NCBI GenBank assembly: GCA_004554385.1
Contig: SFMO01000182.1
Span: forward strand, 1 to 14,072
Length of the DNA: 14,072 nucleotides
Source of the DNA: Ruminococcus flavefaciens
GTDB taxonomy: Bacteria; Bacillota; Clostridia; Oscillospirales; Ruminococcaceae
Direction of reading: 5' to 3'
The translations under genes were made by a program, and so were the position numbers. A model generated the notes under the pieces. It was given only the letters and a program-made list of their open reading frames with translations. It did no database searches and was not told the DNA's origin. Positions within the stretch are counted from its first letter, which is position 1. The number at the start of each line of letters is the position of its first letter. Below, in pieces: positions 1 through 6,812 of the stretch.

Positions 1-8
1 AGTGAAAT

Positions 9-64
9 ACAGTAAGCGTTACACAGTAACATACAGTTGCATACAGTTCACGTTACATTGTAAT
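9..64. repeat. Cluster of short direct and inverted repeats
   Basis: ACAGT occurs four times on the plus strand, starting at 9, 23, 33 and 43. Two 14-base copies of ACAGTnnnCGTTAC lie at 9-22 and 43-56, and CATACAGTT occurs twice in tandem. Overlapping dyads with 3-base centres are present: GTAA-GCG-TTAC at 12-22, GTTAC-ACA-GTAAC at 18-30 and TTAC-ATT-GTAA at 53-63. It may be a degenerate minisatellite or an array of operator half-sites, and it may continue beyond the window edge. The last codons of the dtd frame run through it. No binding protein can be named. Confidence 0.5.
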
Positions 65-486
65 ACTTGAGCCGAGGTTGTTCCTCGGCTCATTTTGTTT
101 TTAGGTGGGGCTGGGTGTGGTTGGCGCTTACGTTTTCCCTTAGCACGAAGATATTCAACGAAGTACTCAAAAAGTGCATTTGCCTTATCAGGCTTTGCTG
201 CCTGAATAAAATTCGGCCTGTTTCCTTTTCGGCAGTCCGCATAAAGGGTAAACTGCGGTACAACAAGTATCTGCCCGCTCACACTATCAAGATCAAGATT
301 AATCTTATCGTTCTCATCAGAAAAAATGCGCAGTCCCGATATTTTATCCGCAAGTCTGCGGCACTCCTCTTCGGTGTCATCGTGTCCTACACCGAAAAGA
401 AGAAGGAATCCCTTTTCTATCTGTCCTGTTACTCTGCCTTCAACCTTAACATTTGCATATGTAACGCGCTGTAAAACTATCCTCAT
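19..486 (-). CDS. dtd: D-aminoacyl-tRNA deacylase with lost C-terminus (possible pseudogene)
   Basis: Dtd hydrolyses D-amino acids (and glycine from tRNA-Ala) off mischarged tRNAs in the cytoplasm. Residues 1-116 follow the family closely: the N-terminal QRV, a LRIFSDE segment near 52-58, PQFTL at 77-81 containing the conserved Thr80 (most members have SQFTL), then the GNRPNF region and a FEYFVEYLRAKG helix. After that the homology stops. The usual last ~29 residues, with TGxFGAxM and the NDGPVT Gly-cisPro motif that gives chiral specificity, are absent and replaced by an unrelated basic tail of about 39 residues. The other two minus-strand frames do not contain them either. The start ATG has AGGA four bases upstream and lies 6 bp after the GH42 stop, so it is the last gene of the array. 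The N-terminal identity is secure; activity is doubtful. Confidence 0.75.
   Translation of the reverse strand: MRIVLQRVTYANVKVEGRVTGQIEKGFLLLFGVGHDDTEEECRRLADKISGLRIFSDENDKINLDLDSVSGQILVVPQFTLYADCRKGNRPNFIQAAKPDKANALFEYFVEYLRAKGKRKRQPHPAPPKNKMSRGTTSAQVLQCNVNCMQLYVTV
68..101 (+). terminator. Rho-independent terminator reading rightwards
   Basis: A perfect 10-bp stem (TGAGCCGAGG / CCTCGGCTCA) with a 5-base TTGTT loop is followed directly on the plus strand by TTTTGTTTTT. On the minus strand the hairpin is preceded by the A-rich complement and followed by AGTATTAC, which is not a U-tract, so it is a terminator for plus-strand transcription. It would serve a rightward gene whose body lies to the left of the window. 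It sits inside the non-homologous tail of the dtd reading frame. Confidence 0.75.
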
Positions 487-492
487 TTATTC

Positions 493-2463
493 CTACTTTC
501 TGACAATATCCATATCAAAGGGCATAAGCGTCAGCTTATCCTTCTCATTTCCGTCAATAATACTGTACATTGGCTTTGGAAGTGTTATATCAGCTTCCTC
601 TTCTGAATTATTGAAAAAGAAGATATAATCATCAAGTCCATTTGTTCTTGTTGTGACTTCTACGCCCTTTGTAAGATCCTTCAGGCGCGGTATGCCTGTC
701 TGTTTCATAATATTACCTGCAAGACTCTCATAAAAATCCATCTTGCAGACCGTTCCGACGTAATATGTCACACCACTGCAGTAACGGTTCATAGTGACAG
801 CAGGCTTTCCGGCATAGAAACTGTCCTTGTACTCTGCATAAGCTCTTGCAGTAGTAAGTTTAAGAATATCGCACCACTGACGACAGGTGAACTTGTTGCC
901 TGCAAAATCAGATATGGTCTGTTCTGTCTCGCCAATGGGATCATACTCACTTACCTCAGCCCCTATCATCTCTCTGTAAACAGTAGGAAGAGGCTCCATG
1001 ATACAATTATTGCATGTATCTTTTACTCCACTGCGATTTGTCATGATAAGTGTTCCGCCTTTTATAACATAGCGATAGATGTTTTCGGCTGCTGCCTTTT
1101 CATAGATATACATAGCCGGTGCTACAACAGCTTTATACTTTGTCAGATCAGATGTCGGAGATATAATGTCTACATTTGTACCATAACGGGTAAAGGCAGC
1201 ATGAAAATACCTTAACTGCTGAAGATAATCAAATCCCTCTGTCTGGGGCTGAATATTAAACGCCCAGTAATTATCAGGTGAATAGAGTATGGCAACATCA
1301 GAAACAAGCTCTGTGGTCTCTATAACGCTGAGCTTTGAAGCTGTTTTGCAAAGCTCTGCAAATTCTTCGAATCTTCTTGAAGGAACATTGCTGTGATCTA
1401 TAAGACCGTGCCAGAACATCTCAGCTCCTTTTACAGCAGTCCTCCACCTAAAATGCATGACTGTGTCAGCACCGTGTGCCATAGCCTGCATTGCATATCC
1501 CTTTATCTGTCCCGGGCGCGGCGTTGCCCCCATAGGAGACCAGCTTCCGGTTGCACCGCTCAGTTGTTCCATTACCCAGAAATTTCTCTGCCTGATACCG
1601 CGCATGAAGTCAAGTTCAAAGGCATGGGAAGACAGTTCTTCAGTCTCCCCTGCCAACTTTACAGGAGGATAATTGTCGTAAGACGTGAAGTCAAGTGCGC
1701 TGAAAAGCTTATAATAATCAGGAGCATTTTCACAGAAAAATGTATTGGAAGTTACCTTTGCTCTTGGGTTCTCAAGTTTTATTATCTGAGACATATCGCT
1801 TACGAACTTCACAACAGTATCAGATGAAAAACGTGCAAAATCAAGGCACAGCGCAGGGTTCTGCCACGCTTTGGGATAAGCGGTCGGAGGCTGTATCTGT
1901 GATATATCACTGTACTCGCTGCTCCACACGCTGTTACCGAAGGCTTTGTTTATATTATCAAGAGTATCATATTTATCTATAAGCCAGTCTCTGAACAGAC
2001 CTCGGCATGTCTCGCAGGTACATGGGTATGCTTCCAGCTCATTATCTATCTGCCATGCAGCAATAGCAGGATTATTTGCATATCGTCTTGCAAGCTGTTC
2101 CGTGATCCTCTTGGCATAATAAATGAACATCGGCGCATTGAGACATCTGTGCCCCCTGATACCTGTCTGTATCCTGTTTCCGTCAGGACCGACCTGAACA
2201 ATATCAGGATATGTCTCATACATCCATAATGGAGGACAGCTTGTAGGGACACAAAGAACTATTCCTATCGCATGGCGTGAAAATGTACTGATCGCTTCAT
2301 CGAGCCACTCAAAGTCAAACTGTCCATCACGCGGTTCAAGCTTTGACCAAGCAAATTCCCCCATGCGAACAAGCTTTACGCCCGTTTTTGCCATAAGATC
2401 CGAATCAGACTTCCATAATGCCCTGTCCCATTGCTCGGGATAATAGTCAACGCCTATTTTCAT
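493..2463 (-). CDS. GH42 family beta-galactosidase
   Basis: Retaining beta-galactosidase releasing terminal beta-D-galactose from oligosaccharides. At 656 aa it has the full length of family GH42: an N-terminal TIM barrel (about 1-385), a trimerisation domain (about 390-590) and a small C-terminal beta domain. The predicted acid/base is Glu142 in WQIDNELE and the nucleophile Glu299 in VMEQLSG. Cys107 plus Cys148, Cys150 and Cys153 (CTCETC) match the four-cysteine zinc site of GH42 enzymes such as Thermus A4. There is no signal peptide, so it is cytoplasmic and would act on imported oligosaccharides. AGGAGAG stands just before the ATG. It follows the phosphatase by 13 bp, and dtd follows 6 bp after its stop. 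No transporter or sugar regulator is adjacent, which is unusual for a catabolic glycosidase. The physiological substrate (lactose, galactooligosaccharides or galactan fragments) cannot be told from sequence. Confidence 0.93.
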   Translation of the reverse strand: MKIGVDYYPEQWDRALWKSDSDLMAKTGVKLVRMGEFAWSKLEPRDGQFDFEWLDEAISTFSRHAIGIVLCVPTSCPPLWMYETYPDIVQVGPDGNRIQTGIRGHRCLNAPMFIYYAKRITEQLARRYANNPAIAAWQIDNELEAYPCTCETCRGLFRDWLIDKYDTLDNINKAFGNSVWSSEYSDISQIQPPTAYPKAWQNPALCLDFARFSSDTVVKFVSDMSQIIKLENPRAKVTSNTFFCENAPDYYKLFSALDFTSYDNYPPVKLAGETEELSSHAFELDFMRGIRQRNFWVMEQLSGATGSWSPMGATPRPGQIKGYAMQAMAHGADTVMHFRWRTAVKGAEMFWHGLIDHSNVPSRRFEEFAELCKTASKLSVIETTELVSDVAILYSPDNYWAFNIQPQTEGFDYLQQLRYFHAAFTRYGTNVDIISPTSDLTKYKAVVAPAMYIYEKAAAENIYRYVIKGGTLIMTNRSGVKDTCNNCIMEPLPTVYREMIGAEVSEYDPIGETEQTISDFAGNKFTCRQWCDILKLTTARAYAEYKDSFYAGKPAVTMNRYCSGVTYYVGTVCKMDFYESLAGNIMKQTGIPRLKDLTKGVEVTTRTNGLDDYIFFFNNSEEEADITLPKPMYSIIDGNEKDKLTLMPFDMDIVRK

Positions 2464-2476
2464 AATATCTCTCCTG

Positions 2477-3016
2477 TCAGTTTATGGAATACTCTATAAG
2501 TCCGCAGTTGTCCATGAACCAGTTTGAAAACTGTTCATTTGTCATGTCGTTGAAGTAGGTCTCTATAACACGGCAGACTCCGCCGTGTGTGACCAGAAGC
2601 AAAGTCTTACCGCTGTAGTCCGCAATAATATCATCAAGAGCAGAATAAACTCTGTGTGAAAGCTGCAATAAAGATTCACCGCTCTTTCCCATTCTCACTC
2701 CAAAATTGACCTTGTTTTCCGCAAAGCCCTCGGTGAAGCGGCTCTTGCCTTCATAGGATCCGTAGTCCCACTCGCGGAACCTTTCCTCCGTGACTATTTC
2801 AAGTCCGCAGCGCTCCGCCACTGCACGGGCAGTTTTCTGCGCCCTTTTCATGGGAGAGGCTATGATGATGTCGATAGTTCCCAACTCAGCTATACGCTCC
2901 GCAAGGGCCTCAGCCTGCTGCTCGCCTGTACTGTCAAGGTCGATATCCGTTGTCCCCATGATGATCTCCTGTTTGTTGTAGGAGGTCTGTCCGTGTCTCG
3001 TTGAATAAATTTTCAA
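2477..3016 (-). CDS. Histidine phosphatase family protein (phosphoglycerate mutase-like), TTG start
   Basis: A 179-aa enzyme of the histidine phosphatase superfamily, which transfers phosphate through a phospho-histidine. It begins MKIYSTRHGQT, with RHG at 7-9 (His8 nucleophile). SPMKRAQKTA supplies Arg58, FREWDYG supplies the probable acid Glu82, and THGG supplies His144. The family includes cobalamin phosphatase CobC, GpmB-type enzymes and general phosphatases; the substrate cannot be assigned here and no cobalamin genes are nearby. The start is TTG: GGAGGAG lies seven bases before it and the conserved N-terminus begins right there. A longer frame opening at an upstream ATG merely reads through the end of recN and lacks homology. 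Spacing is 13 bp to recN upstream and 13 bp to the GH42 gene downstream, so it is probably co-transcribed with both. Confidence 0.88.
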   Translation of the reverse strand: MKIYSTRHGQTSYNKQEIIMGTTDIDLDSTGEQQAEALAERIAELGTIDIIIASPMKRAQKTARAVAERCGLEIVTEERFREWDYGSYEGKSRFTEGFAENKVNFGVRMGKSGESLLQLSHRVYSALDDIIADYSGKTLLLVTHGGVCRVIETYFNDMTNEQFSNWFMDNCGLIEYSIN

Positions 3017-3029
3017 TTTTTCTCCTCCA

Positions 3030-4691
3030 TTAAAGCTCTGAAGCTTTTTTAATTTCAGCACGTGCATTGTCAAGCATAAGCTCACTTGGCTTATCACCGC
3101 CCATAATACGAGCTATCTCCGAGACTCTTCCCTCAGTATCGAGCTGCATAACATGAGTTTCTGTCCTGTCCTCAACTATCTGCTTTTCAATGAGAAGGTG
3201 GTCGTCTGCCATAACTGCTATCTGTGAAAGGTGGGTAACACATATGATCTGTCTTACCTTACCTAACTCTCGCAGCTTAATTCCAATTTTCTGCGCAGCT
3301 TTGCCGCTTACTCCCGTATCGATCTCATCGAAAATCATAGTCGGGATAGAATCCTTATCGGCAATAACGCTCTTCAGAGCAAGCATTATTCTTGAAAGTT
3401 CACCACCTGAGGCTATCTTGGAGATTGGCTTTGGCTCTTCTCCCTTATTTGCAGAAATAAGGAACTCAACGCTGTCCATGCCGTTTACAGTTAGTTTTCC
3501 TTTTTCATGGCGGACAGCAATTATAACACCTGCCATATTAAGAAATTCAAGTTCAGCTGTTACACGCTCGGTAAAGAGCTTTGCAGTCTCTTCGCGGTGA
3601 TCATAAAGCCTTTTTGCCTGCTCAGTTACCTTATGAAGAAGCTCTTCCCGCTTTTCAGTAAGCTTTTTTATCTCATTGTCGGAACTCTCAAGCTGCATTG
3701 ACTCTCTGCAGGCGTCATCATACAGCTTGATAAGGCCATCACAATCCGTGGCATATTTTCTCTTCAGCTTATTTATACTGCTTAAACGTGCGCCAAGATA
3801 TTCGAGACGCTGTCCGTCCAGTTCGACTCTGTCAGCAAGTGCTTCAAGCTCTGAAGCTATATCAGCAAGCTCTATCTCTGCAGCTGAGAGGCGCTCATAT
3901 AACACATTCAGCCTCTCGCTGTTATCGGTATACTGAGCGATCTCAGTCTCCGCAGAAACAAGCATATCATTTGCAGCATCTTCACCTGTTATAGCATTGA
4001 CAGCATTTTTAATGGCAATGATCGTTTTTTCAGAATTCTTTGCTGTTTCGTATTCTTTTTCCAGCTCATCATCTTCGTTTTCACGCAGCTCAAGCTCGCC
4101 TATATCACTGATTATATCCTCAAGATAACGACTGCGCTCAAGGCGTGACTGCTCCAGTTTTTTCAGCTCACCGAGCTGTCTTGCGGTCTGCTGAAGCTGA
4201 CGGAAGGTCACCCTGTATTCGTCAAGCAGTTTATCATCGCCGCCGAAGTCATCAAGGATCTGAAGATGCTTGTCACTGTCGAGAAGGATCTGATTATCAT
4301 GCTGACCATGGATATTAATAAGCATTGAGCCTATTTCCTTTAAAAGCGCAGCTGATGCTGTTCGGTGATTAATGCGGGAAACACTGCCGCCGTCCGCACT
4401 TATCTCTCTTGTGACCGTTATCTCACTGTCATCGTGAGATATGCCAAGCTCATCAAGCTTTTCACATATCTCATCTGACAGTTCCGTGAAAAGTGCTGTA
4501 ATGACCGCCTTATCATAGCCTGTACGAACAATGTCCTTAGTACAGCGCTGACCAAGAACAGCGTTTATTCCGTTTATGAGTATGGACTTACCTGCACCTG
4601 TCTCGCCTGTAAAAATATTCAGCTTTCTTCCCAACGGTATTACCGCTTCCTTGATAACAGCAAGGTTCTGTATGTATATCTCTTTTAACAT
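3030..4691 (-). CDS. recN: DNA repair protein RecN
   Basis: SMC-like ATPase recruited to DNA double-strand breaks in recombinational repair. At 553 aa it has the usual length. The N-terminal half-head carries the Walker A GETGAGKS at 29-36 and a Q-loop-like NIHGQHDNQ near 126-134. A glutamate- and leucine-rich coiled-coil arm spans about 155-375. The C-terminal half-head holds the signature SGGELSR near 428-434, Walker B MIFDEIDTG near 452-460 and a CVTHLSQIA switch region. The start gives the canonical MLKEIYIQNLAVI. Its ribosome binding site AGGAGG is formed by the last two arginine codons of argR, 12 bases upstream, and the gene boundary is only 9 bp. The argR-recN order is a widespread Firmicutes arrangement. 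No LexA-type operator was identified. Confidence 0.97.
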   Translation of the reverse strand: MLKEIYIQNLAVIKEAVIPLGRKLNIFTGETGAGKSILINGINAVLGQRCTKDIVRTGYDKAVITALFTELSDEICEKLDELGISHDDSEITVTREISADGGSVSRINHRTASAALLKEIGSMLINIHGQHDNQILLDSDKHLQILDDFGGDDKLLDEYRVTFRQLQQTARQLGELKKLEQSRLERSRYLEDIISDIGELELRENEDDELEKEYETAKNSEKTIIAIKNAVNAITGEDAANDMLVSAETEIAQYTDNSERLNVLYERLSAAEIELADIASELEALADRVELDGQRLEYLGARLSSINKLKRKYATDCDGLIKLYDDACRESMQLESSDNEIKKLTEKREELLHKVTEQAKRLYDHREETAKLFTERVTAELEFLNMAGVIIAVRHEKGKLTVNGMDSVEFLISANKGEEPKPISKIASGGELSRIMLALKSVIADKDSIPTMIFDEIDTGVSGKAAQKIGIKLRELGKVRQIICVTHLSQIAVMADDHLLIEKQIVEDRTETHVMQLDTEGRVSEIARIMGGDKPSELMLDNARAEIKKASEL

Positions 4692-4700
4692 TCTGAGAGC

Positions 4701-5144
4701 TTACCTCCTGGGGAAAAGCTCGCTGCGAAACTTCTTGGAAAGCTTCTTTGCGTCAGCTTCGCTCCTTACAAGTATAAATATTGTATCATCGCCTGCAATA
4801 GTTCCTACAACACCCTGATGCTCCACAGAGTCTATTGCAGCGCAGGTTCCCTGTGCCATGCCTGCGCGGCACTTCAGAACTATTGTGTTCATTGCATAAT
4901 CCACTGATATAACAGCTTCCTCAAAAAGCGACTTCTCAGTGGCAGCAGCCACAGGCATAGTGTAACGATATACTCCGTTGTCATCTCTCTGCTTTACCAG
5001 TGACAACTGCTGTATATCTCTTGACAATGTTGCCTGAGTTGTTTTGATTCCGCGCTCACCAAGGAGAACAATAAGCATTTCCTGGGTCGCAACAGGCTGC
5101 TCCGTTATAATTTCAAGGATCGCTTCGTGTCTGCGATTTTTCAT
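4701..5144 (-). CDS. argR: Arginine repressor ArgR/AhrC
   Basis: Hexameric arginine-responsive transcription factor controlling arginine biosynthesis and catabolism. At 147 aa it has the family length. The N-terminal winged helix-turn-helix (about 1-65) includes the recognition segment TTQATLSRDI near 35-44. The C-terminal oligomerisation and arginine-binding domain ends with GTIAGDDTIFIL at 114-125, where the DD pair binds arginine. It starts with an ATG preceded by GGTGAT, and follows nadK by 16 bp. Placement between nadK/tlyA and recN is conserved in Firmicutes and does not imply arginine genes nearby; none are in this window. Confidence 0.96.
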   Translation of the reverse strand: MKNRRHEAILEIITEQPVATQEMLIVLLGERGIKTTQATLSRDIQQLSLVKQRDDNGVYRYTMPVAAATEKSLFEEAVISVDYAMNTIVLKCRAGMAQGTCAAIDSVEHQGVVGTIAGDDTIFILVRSEADAKKLSKKFRSELFPRR

Positions 5145-5160
5145 AATATCACCGTGCTCC

Positions 5161-6015
5161 TTATTTTATGGGTTTGCACATTTTTTTGCACAATGACTCA
5201 TGGAATGAATTGCCGATAAGATCAATAAAATTGATATTGTTCCTTCCGCGGCATATCTCTATGGATTCATCACGTGCAAGACTGATGAAATGCTCTCCGT
5301 CCACATTAATAACCATGCTGTCCTCACGTGATGTCGTCATCTTCATCCTAAGTCTTCTCCCCGGAGAAAACATCGTCGCGCGTGAAAAAAGTGAATGCGG
5401 ACATATCAGTGTCATTTCTATACACTCAAGATCAGGTTCGATAACAGGTCCGCCCGCTGACAATGCATAAGCTGTAGAGCCCGAAGGAGTGCTGAAAAGC
5501 ACACCGTCCGCGCGATATTTTCCCACAAGGTACTCCTCTGAATATACCTCAAAATCACATATTCTGAAACTGCCTGACCGGGCTGACACCTCATTCAGGA
5601 CCGTAGCAGTGATATCTCCGTCCTTTCCTCTGTACAAAACATCAAGTGTCATTCTCTGGGATATCTCATACTCTCCGGTAGTAAGGAGACTCAGCTTATC
5701 CAGCTGATCGGCCTCAAGACCTGCCATAAAGCCGAGAGTTCCCGTATTTATGCCGAGAAGCTTTGTATCGCTGCCCATAAGTAGTTTCGCACAGCGGAGG
5801 ATAGTACCGTCACCGCCTATAGCGAGAACCACATCTGCCTTTTTGGCTGATTCATTTATATCTTCAAATCTAACATGAGGCTTATCAGAAAACTCGTTTC
5901 TGAATGTCTCGCTTACCGAAACATCTATTCCGCACTCCGCCAGCACATCGCAGGCTTCACGTGCACAACTGAGCGCATTGGTCTTCTGGAAATTAGGGTA
6001 CAATGCTGCCTTCAT
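5161..6015 (-). CDS. nadK: NAD(+) kinase
   Basis: Phosphorylates NAD+ to NADP+ with ATP or polyphosphate, the only route to NADP. At 284 aa it has the usual length. Diagnostic motifs appear in order: AIGGDGT at 65-71, INTGTLGF at 89-96, NE at 141-142, the DGVLFSTPSGSTAY segment at 170-183 and SAGGP at 186-190. The ribosome binding site AAGGAGTG lies just before the ATG, 11 bp after the tlyA stop. Insertion of nadK between tlyA and argR differs from Bacillus subtilis but is, as I recall, common in Clostridia. Confidence 0.97.
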   Translation of the reverse strand: MKAALYPNFQKTNALSCAREACDVLAECGIDVSVSETFRNEFSDKPHVRFEDINESAKKADVVLAIGGDGTILRCAKLLMGSDTKLLGINTGTLGFMAGLEADQLDKLSLLTTGEYEISQRMTLDVLYRGKDGDITATVLNEVSARSGSFRICDFEVYSEEYLVGKYRADGVLFSTPSGSTAYALSAGGPVIEPDLECIEMTLICPHSLFSRATMFSPGRRLRMKMTTSREDSMVINVDGEHFISLARDESIEICRGRNNINFIDLIGNSFHESLCKKMCKPIK

Positions 6016-6026
6016 AAACGCACTCC

Positions 6027-6812
6027 TTATAGTTTACTGAATGAACTGTCTGTCAGCTCTTTGAAATCATGTATCTTCTGTACTCCTGCGCATTTTATAA
6101 GCTTTACAAGATACTCTATATTACCGCTTCCGCCTCGCACAGGGGAATATGTATACTGCTCGGTCACAAATCCGACTGCCTTCGCAAAGCTGTCGATTTC
6201 TGAAAGAACTCGGATATGGACCTTTCTGTCCTTCACGATGCCGTGCTTTCCGATATCACTTCTTCCTGCCTCAAACTGCGGCTTTACGAGTACAGCGGCA
6301 TAAGCGCCCTCCTTCAGCAGCTCATACACCTTTGAAAGTATCTTTGTAAGCGATATGAAAGACACATCAACAGAGATGAAATCTGCCTGTCCGCCAAGTT
6401 CAGAAACTGTAACATCACGGATGTCAGTTCCTTCCATGCTGACAACACGAGGATCCTCAGCGAGGCGCTGAGCCAGCTGACCGTGTCCAGTATCGACAGC
6501 AAACACCTTAGCTGCCCCATTATGAAGCATAAAATCGGTGAATCCGCCTGTAGAAGCACCGATATCAAGACAGACCTTCCCTTTTAAGTCAAGTCCGAAT
6601 ACTTCTGCTGCCTTTTCCAGCTTTAAAGCTCCGCGGCCAACATAATTTTCGCTCTCTGAGGACACGATAACATCATCTGATGACACTTCATCAGATGCTT
6701 TTTTTGCTGCTCTGCCGTTTACAGTTACATTTCCCGAAAGTATCATTTCCTTTGCACGCTGACGGCTTCTGGCAAGTCCCCGTGTAACCAGTTCAGTATC
6801 AAGCCTTGCCAT
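6027..6812 (-). CDS. tlyA: TlyA-family rRNA 2'-O-ribose methyltransferase
   Basis: S4-domain plus FtsJ-like methyltransferase. In characterised members it methylates the 2'-O of cytidines in 16S and 23S rRNA (C1409/C1920 in mycobacterial TlyA). The 261-aa protein has an N-terminal S4 RNA-binding domain (about 1-60), the SAM-binding LDIGASTGGFTD at 82-93, the acidic AVDTGHGQL segment, VDVSFISL near 148-155 and VKPQFE at 176-181, which carries the catalytic lysine. I chose the internal ATG because the S4 domain starts there (MARLDTELV) and AGGAG lies eight bases before it. The upstream extension overlaps dxs and has no family match. The start overlaps the end of dxs by 14 bp, suggesting translational coupling. 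Some homologues have been called hemolysins; nothing here supports that role. Confidence 0.94.
   Translation of the reverse strand: MARLDTELVTRGLARSRQRAKEMILSGNVTVNGRAAKKASDEVSSDDVIVSSESENYVGRGALKLEKAAEVFGLDLKGKVCLDIGASTGGFTDFMLHNGAAKVFAVDTGHGQLAQRLAEDPRVVSMEGTDIRDVTVSELGGQADFISVDVSFISLTKILSKVYELLKEGAYAAVLVKPQFEAGRSDIGKHGIVKDRKVHIRVLSEIDSFAKAVGFVTEQYTYSPVRGGSGNIEYLVKLIKCAGVQKIHDFKELTDSSFSKL

Noticed and set aside
9..64. CRISPR or tandem-repeat array
   Set aside because: Units are only 5-14 bases, unevenly spaced (14, 10, 10), with no unique spacers.
68..101. Terminator of the leftward operon
   Set aside because: On the minus strand no T-run follows the stem; the T-run is on the plus-strand side.
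67..474. Plus-strand reading frame of 135 codons opposite dtd
   Set aside because: No recognisable domain, no ribosome site, and it starts within the terminator stem; an antisense shadow.
1393..1827. Plus-strand reading frame opposite the GH42 gene
   Set aside because: The opposite strand encodes the conserved catalytic barrel of the GH42 enzyme; no independent support.
3017..3097. Upstream ATG start for the histidine phosphatase
   Set aside because: It would translate the end of recN in another frame. The TTG at 3016 has GGAGGAG and the conserved N-terminus.
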